A stretch of DNA of 64,000 nt. It comes from Craterostigma plantagineum. Its lineage: Eukaryota > Streptophyta > Magnoliopsida > Lamiales > Linderniaceae. Made by a program: the position numbers and the translations under genes. Shown here piece after piece: positions 10,490 through 23,445 of this stretch (position 1 is the stretch's first letter; each line of letters opens with the position of its first letter). The notes under the pieces are model-generated. The model was given only the letters and a program-made list of their open reading frames with translations. It ran no database searches and was not told the origin of the DNA. The stretch lies in contig JAPQWV010000012.1 of NCBI GenBank assembly GCA_027422505.1, positions 20,124,001-20,188,000 of the forward strand, written 5' to 3'.

Positions 10490-13400
10490 AAATCTACATA
10501 TAACTCCTTACTCTCAAACTATTAATCAACTAACTCCCTCCTTCCCATTCATTTATCATCAAACTCCCCATTTCAAACTTTTATATCACATAGCTACTTA
10601 ATCGACGATTTTAACCTTATAAAAACAACAATATTACCAAAAAACCTGCCAACACCCACGCACCCCTACCCAAAACTTGTAGTACCAATATACGTATTCT
10701 TGTAGTACCAATGTATAGATATTGCGGTACCATACCGTGGTACCATTCCGTGAGATAATGCAGTAGCATACGTAGTTATTTGTAGTACCTTTTTCATACC
10801 ATTTGCTTAACTATCGCAATATTACCAAAAAACCTGTCAACACCCACGGACCCCCTACCCAAAACTTGTAATACCAATATACATGTTCTTGTAGTACCAA
10901 TATATAGATATTCGTGGTACCATACCGTGATACCATTCCGTGAGCTATTGTAGTACCATACGTAGGTTACTTGTAGTTCCGTACCATGTGCTTAACTATC
11001 GCAACTCCTACCCTAAAATTGTAGCACCAATACACATATATTTGTAGTACCAATATACAGATGTTCGTGGTACCGTATCGTAAGCTAGTGTGGTACCATG
11101 AGTAGGTTACTTGTAGTACCAATATCTATGGCAACGGTCACGAACCAAAAATAATTTAGATGGCGTCGAAAATTCCTTACCCAAACTTGAAGTATCAATA
11201 TACGTATGTTTGTAGTACCAGTGTATCGATGTTCGTGGTACCATACCGTGAGCTAGTGTGGTACCATACGTAGGTTACTTGTGCTGAGCACATGGTACCG
11301 AAAAAATATACCACAAGTAACCTACGTACGGTACTACACGATCTCACGGTATGCTACCACGAACATGATAAGTTATGATTTTACATATTATTTATACCCC
11401 GTAAAAGTGTGTTTTTTATTGTTATTGATCCAAATATCTTCGAATATCCTATATATACATTTACATTTCTTGTTTCGTAAATATTGGAGAAAAAGTGGTC
11501 AAAATGCGGGATGATTCGGATATGAAAAGAAAACCAGAAATAATAATAAAGCCAAGATGCAAAATGCCAATATGCAAGTGGGTCTAAGTTTACTACACCT
11601 TTTCAAGTAAAGATCGGCCCAAGTGAGTAGGTGCAGTGTTTCAAAGCAAGAAGATAAAAACATACGACTTTTGGTGATGGAGAAAACATCTTGGCTGCGT
11701 TGTACACGTTGGAGAAGAAAAAACGATACATCAAGCCCCCAATCCTTGACTCACTTTGCTTTTTGTTGATTATCTATAACAACGATGCTTCATTTATGGA
11801 ACTGAGTGGAGGGAGAGAGAACCAATGAAGACATACAAGCATGAAACAAGGAGTAAAAAAGGGCTGCCCATTTAGTTCTCTGTCGGACTATGGATTATAA
11901 AAAATAAAAGAACGAAGCAAGAGAGGAGGTTGGAAGCATGTGGGAGAAGACATAAAAAAAATGCTCTGACACCATCTCTCATTTTTAATCATCCAATCAT
12001 CACACAACCATACACCATCGTACACACCTCTCACAAAACTTTCACCCACATCAAAGACCCGAAGGATTTAGCAAACTCGCCTACTTCATCTCTCGCCATC
12101 ATCCACAACACATAGCTCTCACACCATCCACTCATCCAAGCAACCTAAACACGCACCTCACCACCCAACCGAACACCATGCACCTCACCCACCTCAAGAC
12201 TTCACGGCTGAATAGAAGAAAACGCACCACCTCCACACTGCCATCATCCACGTCACCTTGGGTTCTCTCTCACGCAAGAGACCCTAAAGCACACAAGAGC
12301 TCGCCCACCTACCTCATCTCTTGGCTCTCACTCGGCAACACAGCCATCCAAAAAGGCTGAAACTTAGCAGCTTCTTTCCTCAGCTGGAGCAGGTAACGAG
12401 CTGAAGCTGTCACCAACTTACTTGGGGCCGTGAGAAAATTTAGCGCATAGCTGGACCATCCTTACATGCACACCATCTGTTCGGCGAAAAGACTCACTGA
12501 AGGATATACCATATACACCTCCGAGTAGCCACCTGACGCACGAACAACAGCAACGTTTGGACCGGGGCAGCAAGTGGAGACGAGCAACGTCAATCTCGGA
12601 GATAGACAGAAGGCGGACGACAGTCACGGAGAGACGAGTCGAGCAAAACACGACCCGGTTACTTATTCGATACGTTTCCCATTCTCTATTTATCTCCTAT
12701 TATGAACGTGTTTATGATGTTTTTGTTGAAATATAATATGTTTTAATTTCATTATCTGGGGTTACGATGTAGCCAGACATGATTGCTATTGATTTTCAGC
12801 TTTTATGCTATTAAAACCTTAACGCTATGTTGAGTATCATAATCCGTTATTAATACTTACGAATTTCTGATCAACTTTCGTAAAAATAGGTGTTTATATA
12901 TGAGACTGAGAGGTGATTATCTGAGCGTGTCCGTTGATTATGATACCATTAGAACATTCGTAAGCTAGAGATAGTTACGTGACTAGTGCGATGATTTATG
13001 ATTTTCTAAGTTTAATGCATTCGACGTGTAGAAATCTTGACAGAGATGTAGGATTCGCATGTTAGAATAGGTTATCGATGCTAGAGATAGATTGATAATT
13101 AAAACGGAAAAATCCATCGTCAACATAAGATTAAGTATCCTTTGAAAACTAAAATCAATAGCATGATTGTCATCGGTGAAGTCGGAGTCCTCAGATTTAT
13201 CTTTGATTAAAATCGTTTCGTCGTTCTTCGCTATTTATTTGGTCATTTACCTTTTTAATCGTTTTTATTATTTCTCTGCGCATTTTACTTTATCGTTTCG
13301 TCAACTACCAACTTGCGATTGTTCAAATAAAATTAGAATTAATATAATTTCGGTACTTAGTAACACAGTCCTTTGGGTTCGATATCCGTACTTACGTACA

Positions 13401-14165
13401 CTATTACTTGTTAGAACGATACGTACACTTGCGTGTTTACGATTATTCGCCAGAACATCTATACATTGGTACTAAAACCATAGATATATTGGTACTTCAA
13501 GTTTTGGTAACGAATTTTTGACGCCATCCGAATTTTTTTTGTCGTGACGGTTACCATAGATATTGGTACTACAAGTAACCTAATCTTGGTACCACACTAG
13601 CATATAATACGGTACCACGAATATCTATATATTGGTACTACAGATATATGTGTATTGGTGCTACAATTTTAGGGTAGGAGTTGCGATAGTTAAGCACATG
13701 GTACGGAAAAGATACTACAAGTAACCTACGTATGGTACTACGCTAGCTCACGGAATGGTACCACGAACATCCATATATTCGTACTACAAACATACGTATA
13801 TTGGTACTGCAAGTTTGGGTAAGGAAAAGAAAATGGTGTGGGAATTAGTAGAGGGGCAAAATCGTCTATGGGCTCATGAAATGGTACCACGAACATCTAT
13901 ACATTGGTACTATAAGCATGCGTATATTGGTACTACAAGTTGGGTGAGGGTGTGAAAATTAATAGAGGGGGAAAAATCCTCCATGAGGTACTACAAACAT
14001 ACGTATATTGGTACTACAAAGATATAGGGGCAAAATCATCAATGGGGAGTTATGGGTAAGATTGTTTTGATTTAGGGAGTTTGTTAATAAATAATATGGA
14101 ATGGGGAGTTGTGTGAAAGAAAATAGAGGTAGGGGGATTTAATTGAAGTTACCCCTTGTTTTTAT
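10490..14165. mobile_element. Foldback element with tandem GTACC-rich arms (interrupted by a solo LTR)
   Basis: Two long arms in opposite orientation meet near 11300. The left arm (about 10490-11290) has four units of 170-180 bp that contain motifs like TTGTAGTACCAATATAC and GTGGTACCATACCGTGAGC; the same motifs reappear in reverse complement from 11300 to 11365 and, after the solo LTR, from 13453 to about 14030. Outer ends of roughly 100 bp are also inverted copies of each other: the left has AACTCCCT...CAAACTCCCCATTTC and the right its complement with GGGGAGTT and TTAATTGAAGTTACCCC. Without the LTR the element is about 1.6 kb. No coding region or transposase is seen. The exact termini and target duplication could not be fixed by eye. 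A closely similar right end occurs at 42950-43075. Its left end lies about 200 bp upstream of the bHLH upstream ORF. Confidence 0.7.
11366..13452. mobile_element. Solo LTR (2.1 kb) inserted in the foldback element
   Basis: The sequence starts TGATAAGTTATGA and ends TTCGCCA (TG...CA) and is flanked by the 5-bp direct repeat GAACA (11361-11365 and 13453-13457). Removing it rejoins the right arm of the foldback element exactly. No gag-pol coding sequence lies between the ends, so this is best read as one long terminal repeat left by recombination. Near the right end gggttcgatatccgtac followed by acgtacacttgcg resembles the end region of plant Ty3/gypsy LTRs; that class call is from memory. A C/A-rich stretch at 11960-12360 and a poor open frame at 12418-12651 are not genes. 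Confidence 0.75.
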
Positions 14166-15139
14166 CAACTAATATAGAGAAACCGATGAATAGATAGAAC
14201 TATTTATCTATACTAGTACTTTTAGCATACCATATGTGTGAAAAAAAATAAAATTAATTATTAGTGGATGATTTTAATGAATTATATACGAAATATAATG
14301 AGGTGCTTATTATGACTAGTTGGTTTTTTTTAGTAATTGATATACTAAAAGTAGAATGGGGTGGTTTTTATGATTTTAATAATTTTATTTTTATTTTTTA
14401 ATATTAATTAAAGTAAAAAAAAAATTTGATTGATCAATTTTGACCGATCAATTTACAGCTTTTATCCCCTACGTCTTTATAGAAGAGTATAGATATAATG
14501 GTTTCTTACTTTCTTTCATCATGTATGCTACTTGATTGAGATATATGGTCGTTAAATGTCTAAATCGATGATTGATGTAGTAATATATAGTTACATAACC
14601 AACTACGTGAATATATACGCTTATGCTTAATTAGTAATTTTTTTTATTTCTCGGTTAATTTTTTTATTATTCCCTATTTTTGGGAATTTTCGTCGTTGTA
14701 TCATCATACAACCGTTCACTAGGAAGCAACTCAACCAATTTTAAACCAATTATTTTTAGCTAATATGAGAACTTTAAGAATTGAGAAATCAAACCACCAC
14801 AAATAAAAATCGAAATTTAATTTCCGATCGCGTAATGAGTTTAGTCTACTTCTATGGCAAGCATCATGATGTCAATTGTAAGAAAATGCTCCTAATATCC
14901 CCATCATGCATTGATTAATCTACATTCCCCTCTTTATATTCCCTTTTCAATAATCATTTTACCGCTGAAAGTTGTGTGATACCTACACTTCTTACTTGTA
15001 AATTGTAATAATAAGTTAATTTTTGGATTTTTCTTTTACAAAATACAAAACTAATATATTTTACGTATAGTAGGAATTGAACAATATTACAAGTTATGTA
15101 ATGAGGTGAATCATAGAAAAATACTCAATTAATAAAAAA

Positions 15140-15500
15140 TATACAAATTAGTATCTATGTCAGAAATTTTTACACATAAGTACCCGCTTTACTGTTTGTA
15201 CCATGTTTCTCAGTCTTGGCGTAGCTTTTTATGTATATATTGCGTACCATGCCACGCGTTTATACGGTACCATACGTTTTTTATATGGTACCTTAATTTG
15301 TTATATGACGTACCATTTTTAACTGTATTACGTACCACAATACGTTGTTGCATGGTACCTAAATGTGTTATATGGCGTATCATGCCGCGGATCGGGTACT
15401 TATGCGCAAAAAAATTATTCTACTAGGTACCTCCATATAAAAAAATACTGACAGGGTACTAAATTACAAGTTTTATGCAAATGGGTATTTATATTTAAAG
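15140..15500 (-). repeat. GTACC foldback repeat, copy 1 (reverse orientation)
   Basis: Shares TTTTTACACATAAGTACC, ATTGCGTACCATG, GGATCGGGTACTTATG and AGGTACCTCCATATAAAAAA with the reverse complement of the copies at 25277 and 36390. Ends carry imperfect inverted repeats built on TTTTACACATA. No coding capacity and unknown class. Confidence 0.6.
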
Positions 15501-17926
15501 ACCGCTAATGTAATGATTCCTAACTTCCATAAAATAACAAGCTCTCAAGTCTGCACAAAATATCAATCTTAAGAGGACCCAAACATAATCGAATATTTTA
15601 CCTGAACACGTGATCAATTTAATTCATTGATGCATTTTTGTCCAAAGCCTAGCTATGTAATATATGTATAGATGTATCTTTCATTCTTTATCATTTTTGG
15701 TATCTATTCAATTTTATAAAGCCTCAAGGCTTTGGTTAAACTGCCTTCAATTTGGTCTGTAAATTGCTTATTCTATGGAATAAAATTACTAAATCAAACA
15801 TGACCACTCACTAACTATTTCATAGCTTACGTTGAACATCCTACCAAATTTGTACATGGTATAATTTTAAGAAATATCATTAAATATAAAAATCATCCAC
15901 TACATAATATTTATATATTTCCAAAATTTCCTTCTATTTTTAGTATTATTATTTCATAATTAAATGTACATAATATTATATAGCACGCACATATGGGTGT
16001 GCAAAACTACTAGTTTGATTTATGAGCCACCTAACTATCTGTATAAGGGTAATTCTATTCACACCCCCTAAAATTCTATTTACACCCCCTTATTATTATC
16101 ATCTATTTATTGCATCCCTCATCTATAATCACACTCTATTCATTATAGAAAGCGATTGTTCAATTTTCAAAATCATAGTCATTCGATCCAATCTTTATGT
16201 TTAAAATACGCTTCAATATTATTTACTAATTATATTAGATAGTATTGAGGATTTTATAAGTATTTAAAATATTCTTTCTAAACATATATAATGCAGTGTT
16301 AGATCAAAACTCATTTTAACTATATACTATTCTATAACTTCTAAAAATATATAGAAAAGGTAAATATAAATTACAAGTCGGTTTTTTCAAATATACAGTA
16401 AATCCTTAGATCATGGTTTCTATTTTTGTGCTTATTTAAATCTATTTGTAAAGGGTAATAAGAACTATATTTATTTGATAGGAACACTTTCTTTTTTAAA
16501 ATAAATAACTTTTAACAATAATAGATTTAAAAATAGCAGTGATATTGGAATTAAGCGTTAAATTGTAATTTAATCGAAGATATAAAAAATAAATTTAAAT
16601 TAACTTGTTAAAAATTAGGTGGAATAAATGACGTTGAATCCAATGAAAAGAAATTACAAATAATTCGTAAACTTTTAAAGGTTCATTAATTACATGTAGA
16701 AAAACAGAATTTTATAAATATTCACAATTTTCAAGGTTTTTTTCACCCCCAAAGGTCTGTATAATTACAGAACTATAGAATAAGCAGCATCATGAGTACA
16801 ATACGAAGTTGCGAGAATCATGATACCTAGAAATTTAAAATATTAAATAGACACACTTAATAACTCATTGAGTAATTTCATTATTGTGCATTCTCAATTT
16901 GATTTAATGCCATTCATTATTTACACACACAATATATATAATATATATATATTGTGTATATATATATTGGCAAAGAGACTCCCCACTTTCTGGAAATTGG
17001 ATTATAATATGTCAAATGGCATTATTTAACATTTATAATTTTATCATTTTAAATCAATATATTTTTTCATATATTTCATTTTGACCAATAGGCAAAACTG
17101 GTCAAGCATTGATGGGACTATTAATATCTGTACATATAGAGGAATTATGATGGCGGATTTACAATAATCATCATAAATAGATCTCTTAGCTTAACTTTTC
17201 ACTAGCATATCATCAAGGATAGCGACCCTCATCGTTCTCCATTATCATTGAGTTATAGTTTAATACGTTCCTCAAAGTCAAATTGGTCAGGCGTAATAAT
17301 TCATGTCCACTTTTATATTTTTGTGTCAATAGTGAAAAGTATGTTTGCTTAGCACATAGTTTGATAACGTTAAGGTGGGAAGATATTGCAAAGTATTTAT
17401 AACATTTAACTAAGACGTATTGTATTCTATTGACTTTAATGGCGGCCCTTGTTTTATCTACAATTTGAAGTGTAATAATCAATGGAGATAGATGGTGTTA
17501 TACCTTGGATTCGGTTTGGGTATCTAAATATTAATAATCAATTGTCTTTTAGGACATCAAGCACTTCTATACTATTGTGCTCAAAATTACCTATACCATT
17601 ATATAAAGGGTGTGGGGTGGCTATAACGGCCACATTTGGTCTGTCATATTAATTTGTAATTTAACCCCTCTATTTTTATTTAATTACTTTAATAATTTCA
17701 TGTTATTTTTATATTTTTTATTTTTTATACTTACACCCCATAAACATTATTTTTCTTTTATATAGTCATAAATTTGACAACAAATAATAAATCTAAAATT
17801 AAGAGCAATATAATATATTAAATCATATGCACACGCATAGAGTGTGCGGAAAAATACTAGTTTTTATAGTTGATTAGATTATTTAATCTTAGATTTAAAA
17901 ATTTGGAGCTCGAAATGTGGAAAGAA

Positions 17927-18000
17927 TTTGTGAGGTGAGTTCGAGCTTAATTAGTTTTATCGAGCTCGGAAAATAATTAAGCTCGAACTCACCTCACAAA
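17927..18000. repeat. Perfect 27-bp inverted repeat with 20-base loop
   Basis: Bases 17927-17953 and 17974-18000 are exact reverse complements (core GGTGAGTTCGAGCTTAATTA). The loop is 20 bases. No target duplication or larger element was recognised around it. Confidence 0.9.
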
Positions 18001-18480
18001 TGTCCATTAAAACTTCAAGCTCATCGCTTATATGCCCCTTAAATCGCTTGTATTTTCTCTCTCTACCTTATTTGCTCCATATAACCTTATTTCCACCTAC
18101 TTTAATTCACCCAGGCATGTTTTACACTTAGAGCGAGCTATCCTAAATATTTTACGAGGACAAATTCAAAGCTCGTGCTCTAATATAGACAACTTGTCAA
18201 GTTCGGACATTTTCGATCTTGGCTACTTTACACCCCTACTCATGTCCATCCCATCAACATTTTTGGTTTGCATATCTAATTGGGCCTTGAAGACTAGCTC
18301 ATCAAATAAATTGTTGTATTTGTTAGGCCCATCAAGTAAATTCCACGTCAGCAATCTTTTAATGCATAAGCCCTAACTGCAAAACATTCCGTCCCTCTTT
18401 TAAACCCTGATAAACTATCCAAAAAACCCTAATTCTATCTATTAGGGCAAATAGTAGAAAGGAGAAAGCGTAGAAAAAAA

Positions 18481-21400
18481 ATGGAGGTGCAGTCCTCCAC
18501 TCAAGTACCAAACGGAATGGAACCAGACGAAAGGGAGCCGAGCAATCGAGTGATGTGTCAGTTGGCGGACTCGGAACGTACGCCGCTCGGGGCGCCAATT
18601 TTCTTGCCAGAAGACGCTGGTCCTAAGGAGTTACAGCAACTAGTCAATCAGCTCCTCAACAATGTAAGTATTCTTACTGTACTTTATTTGGTGATGGAAT
18701 GTTTCCTCTTTCTATGCTCGCTTTTGCTGTTTGATTTTGATATTTGAGAAGGGCCCTTCATCGATTACTGGGTTGTGCTATGCCTCGTCGGTATCTTACA
18801 GCTTTGAATGTGTAGCATATGTAGAACTTTTTGGAGTTGTAGAAATACGCATCGAATTAATCAGTATAGTATGGAGATGGTCCTCAAAGCACGTGGCAGA
18901 GCAAACATCATTGTTTTCGAACAAATTGACATGAAATTTCATGCATGTTAGTATGACTACGACGGTAGTACTAGTGCCATAACTACCATGTTGAATTTGA
19001 TATGACTATTTGAAATGCTTTCAGGAAGAAAAGTTGCCTTATGCATTTTATGTTGCCGATCAAGAGCTTGTAGTGCAACTAGGATCGTACCTTCAGAAAA
19101 ATAAAGGTGAGATTTTCTCAATGCTGCTTTGTTAAAAATGAAGACCACGTTTTTCATAATTAGTGAGATTTTTTTTTTCAGTTTTGCTTTGTTAAAAATG
19201 AAGACCACGTTTTCCCATAATTTATACTTCTGTAACGTGTGCCTTATTTCTGAAATTTTTCATTGTAGTTTCCGTCGAGAAGGTTGTCACAATAGTTTAC
19301 CAACCCCAAGCAGTATTTAGGATACGCCCGGTAACCCGATGCTCCTCGACTATTGCGGGTATGGGTATTATTATTTTATTATTATTTCACTTTCTTGGAT
19401 TGATGCAATTTGATAATTTCCTTGAGTCATGGATGGCATTAGTAACATATTTCCTTTTTCCGTTTTTTTTTTTTCTGTCTAAATATATGAATTTGTACAT
19501 CGCAGGTCACACAGAAGCTGTTCTTTCTGTCGCCTTTAGTCCTGATGGACGCCAATTGGCCAGTGGTTCGGGTGATACAACTGTTCGATTATGGGATTTA
19601 AGTACGCAGACGCCTCTGTTCACGTGTAAAGGTATGATCCTTTGTTGAATGAGTTTAGACTGTATTCTTGTCTCTTCCAAGTCCAAGCTTGTTTCTTGAA
19701 TTTCCAACACTCTCCGACCATATCTTCTTTCATGAAGAAATTTTGGATGCAAGAATCGTTTATAGTCATCGCATTAATGTTTATATCTTACTAGAAACAA
19801 ATTCTTTTATTCAGTTATGTATCCTTCTCATTATATGTATGTATATTGTGTTTTCAATATGAAACAGTGAATGGGCCTGGTTATTTCTGTTACTAATATT
19901 TCTTGCAGGACACAAGAATTGGGTGCTTTGTATTGCTTGGTCGCCTGATGGGAAGCATCTTGTTAGCGGAAGCAAGTCTGGAGAATTGATTTGCTGGAAC
20001 CCGCTAACTGGGAATCCATCAGGCAATCCACTTGTTGTGAGTTCATGCTTGAAATTATTTATCCAAATGGTTCCGTTGATCGACGAATATCAATACGTTT
20101 TGGATTTTCTCATTTGAAAAAATCTAAGCAAAATGGGTTATAAGAAACCTCAAGAAGAGCTTTAGCAATTAGATACAGTCTACAATTAACATAAGTGGTG
20201 AGGTCCAACGTTATTAACATCTATGACGGGATTGTAAATTGGGATGAATAGAATGATTAATATTCGTTTCTTATATCTTTATGTATATTTAAATTTTCAA
20301 TGATTTTTTCTCCAGGTTCATGCTAAGCATAAATGCAGTTTGTGTTTGTTCACTAGCCGAAGTTTGGTGGAGTCGATATTTTGTGGAAGCAATTAAAAAT
20401 AAAATACATACGAATTTTTAAGGATTTGTTTTTACTTACCTTATGAAAACACGATAGATTCATCTTTTGTAAACATCTTTTCTAAATACCTGGAAAACCC
20501 TTTTTAAGAATCTGTAACCTTATTTATTTATCAGGGCCACAAAAAATGGATTACTGGAATTTCTTGGGAACCACTGCATCTTAATGCCCCATGTCGTCGT
20601 TTTGTAAGTTCAAGTAAAGATGGTGATGCTAGGATATGGGATGTTTCATCGAGGAAATGTGTTATGGCTTTAACCGGTCACACGCTTGCCATTACTTGTG
20701 TGAAATGGGGTGGTGATGGCATAATATATACTGGGTATGTTTTTTGATCACTTGCAATTAATTTCACTTTGATATATAATAGTGACTATGAACAGCAAAT
20801 AACACCAGTGATTGCCTTCTGCACTATATTTGGATCTTTTCAGATTGGGATATAACATATGAACCAATGAAACCATTCTTCAATTTGTTTTTGTGTGCTT
20901 GCTGCATTTTGGCCCAATTAGTGGATGTTTGAGATAGTTTCGCATATCATGAAATGTTCTACCAAAAATACACTGGAAATATATTGTATCTTTGGGATTA
21001 ATTACGCAAAATTGGGATTTTTGTCCCTTTCTCTGACGACAGGGAGAAGTTCGATTTAGTAAAGCATTGTCTCTAATTTTAATTTCCAGGTCGCAGGATT
21101 GCACTATTAAAATGTGGGAAACTTCCCAAGGGAAGCTAATACGTGAACTGAAGGTACTCTTGAAAATCTTCTTGCTATATTTTCGTATCTCTCTCCGTCC
21201 TGGATTATGAATTACTTGATTTTTCCGTCCTTGATAGTCTAGTACTTAGTAATGCGTCAAATATCACCCATTAACTAATTTGTTTTGACTATATTTGAAA
21301 CACCAGTGACACTAACTTGCCTCGTCGGTAATTAATTTCACCTGCTCAATTGAATAGTAATGATGTGCTTTATCACAAAAGTTTACACTTATTGGGTCGT

Positions 21401-22203
21401 CTTCCAGTGTAATTGCAATATTAATTTCTATGTAGAGTGGCTTCTGCTGATTTCTTTATACGGTTCTGCAACGTTCTTGGTGAAGTTAATCGATACTCTT
21501 GCATTCCGTTATTCACATGTACTTGTCAAATGTGTAGGGCCACGGTCACTGGGTTAATTCATTGGCATTGAGTACTGAATATGTTCTTAGAACGGGTGCC
21601 TTCGATCACACTGGTAAACAGTTTCCGTCTTCAGAGGAAATGAAGCAGGTGATTTATTATATTTCTAATGTAAAATGTCCAGCACTTTCTAACAGTAAGC
21701 ATATTGCTTTGAGCTCTGTATTCTGTGAATCAAGTAGTAGCAATTACGTTTCCTCCTGTTCTTATGATATATTCTCTTAACTGCATATATCGTAATCAGC
21801 ATTTGATATTAAATCCTGACATTATTCTTTATATTTTTGTCAGGTAGCCTTAGAAAGATACAACAAGATGAAGGGCAATGCCCCAGAAAGGTTGGTCTCG
21901 GGTTCAGATGATTTCACCATGTTTTTATGGGAACCCTCTGTGAGTAAACATCCTAAAACTCGTATGACAGGCCACCAACAGGTAAGAATGAGTATTTTGA
22001 CATTTCGCTTGAATGAGTATATCATTTCTTCAGCTTCCTTATTATGGTTTATCTGTAGCTCGTCAATCACGTTTATTTTTCTCCCGACGGGCTGTGGATT
22101 GCGAGCGCCTCTTTCGACAGGTCAGTTAAGTTATGGAATGGAATTACTGGGAATTTTGTGGCTGCTTTCCGTGGTCATGTTGGCCCTGTCTATCAAATAA
22201 GGT

Positions 22204-22284
<81 letters not shown>

Positions 22285-23095
22285 GATGTGCATAGGTACA
22301 TTTCTAATTTATCTAACTGTACTTGGTACAGTTGGTCGGCTGACAGTAGGCTTCTTTTGAGCGGTAGCAAAGACTCGACTCTGAAGGCAAGATTTCTTTA
22401 TGAGCATCTCTTTATTACAATATCTATGGACTATATTTCTTCGTAGGCAATAGACCATCTGAGTCTACTATTGCTGCTGTTGAAAAAGGCAGTTTGCTTA
22501 ATTTGTTTCCCCCCCAAAATTTGGCGAAGGAAAAAATTTCCGTTCATTTTTCAACTCATTCATTCTTGTTGGATGATTGCATAAAACATTTTCTTTGTTG
22601 GGAAGAGTTGAATTTATTTATCAACTTTATTCATATCAAATTGCAATGCTAAAATCGTGGAATTTTGATGGATTTGTAATCATCTTCTCCTTGGAAATGT
22701 TGATAATTCTACCCATGCGGTGAGTTTATGATTATGCGTTTTGAGTACTAAATGTTTTCGATTTGTAAATCAGGTTTGGGATATTCGGACAAGGAAATTG
22801 AAACAAGACCTTCCAGGGCACGCAGACGAAGTAAGTCCTTCAATCACCAGCTATGTGCTCCTAATAAGCTCCACTTTTTTCCCCATTCATTACGTAAAAT
22901 AATAAATCTTTTCTAATAGAATTCTCAGATCAAATTTCTTCATCTGAGTTTTATCTGTGAACATGAACTTTATTTTGATGCCTATTGTTTCGATTATTTT
23001 CTTTTTTCCAGGTATTTGCAGTTGATTGGAGCCCTGATGGTGAGAAAGTAGCATCTGGTGGCAAAGATAAAGTTTTGAAACTGTGGATGGGCTAA
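18481..23095 (+). CDS. NLE: Notchless homologue (NLE), WD40 ribosome-assembly factor
   Basis: Thirteen exons (18481-18663, 19025-19106, 19269-19358, 19506-19631, 19909-20036, 20535-20734, 21090-21153, 21538-21648, 21844-21981, 22059-22201, 22332-22386, 22774-22830, 23012-23095) join into one frame of 486 residues, the usual NLE length. NLE (yeast Rsa4) binds pre-60S ribosomal particles in the nucleolus/nucleus and is removed by the MIDAS AAA-ATPase. The N-terminal NLE/ubiquitin-like domain covers about residues 25-100 ([30 protein letters not shown]), followed by eight WD40 repeats from about residue 110 ([20 protein letters not shown]) to the end ([20 protein letters not shown], then LWMG). 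The start codon follows a poly-A run and precedes the conserved domain. Intron 11 uses a GC donor (AAG|gcaaga); the donor of intron 10 is gttcgg, next to a CT microsatellite. The gene appears intact and is probably essential. Confidence 0.95.
19107..19225 (+). repeat. Tandem duplication at the start of NLE intron 2
   Basis: A block of about 57 bp beginning with the donor bases gtgagatttt and containing CTTTGTTAAAAATGAAGACC is repeated directly downstream (about 19107-19163 and 19164-19220). The second copy therefore carries a second gtgaga donor-like site. Confidence 0.75.
22208..22282 (+). repeat. CT microsatellite in NLE intron 10
   Basis: About 37 CT units beginning only six bases after the exon 10 donor. 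Long polypyrimidine next to the donor rather than the acceptor is unusual. Confidence 0.95.
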
Positions 23096-23445
23096 ATGCT
23101 CAATTACATATTAATAGTATATTATACCAAAAGATGGAAATTCAAATCTGGGATTTGTACTTAGAATGATTATGGTTGTTCCAAAATCACTTGAGCATCA
23201 CTTCATTACCACTTCTGATGATGAGTTTTGTTGGATGCTGCTATTTGACACTTCTATATGATAATTGTTTTTACTTTCTTGAAAAATGGATTTGTACGGA
23301 AGTTACTCTTACTTGAAGTCCCTTGTAGGGGCATTTCCCCCTGCCGAGACGAGACCCTTCCCGTTTATTTTATAGCGGATCGAGGCCTGCCCTGCCCAGC
23401 CTCCTAAAACATCCGCCCCTCCCCGCCCCAAACCCCGGATAAAAC
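23096..23445. other. 3' flank of NLE and start of a GC-rich repeat
   Basis: The first 200 bases are AT-rich and probably 3' untranslated. From about 23320 the sequence turns GC-rich (GGGGCATTTCCCCCTGCCG and similar) and looks like one part of a repeat that is split by the hAT element at 23446 and resumes at 24172-24600. Confidence 0.5.

Larger units (their letters stand above)
14166..18480. other. AT-rich intergenic DNA before the NLE gene
   Basis: Strongly AT-rich and without a credible gene. It contains a GTACC-type repeat copy (15140-15500), a fragment near 16045 with ATTCTATTCACACCCCCT that resembles one end of the 57409-58513 element, an AT dinucleotide stretch at about 16930-16970, and a perfect 27-bp hairpin (17927-18000). 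The open frame 18032-18376 shows no recognisable domain. Confidence 0.5.

Noticed and set aside
12418..12651. Minus-strand open frame in the solo LTR
   Set aside because: No domain and lies within LTR sequence.
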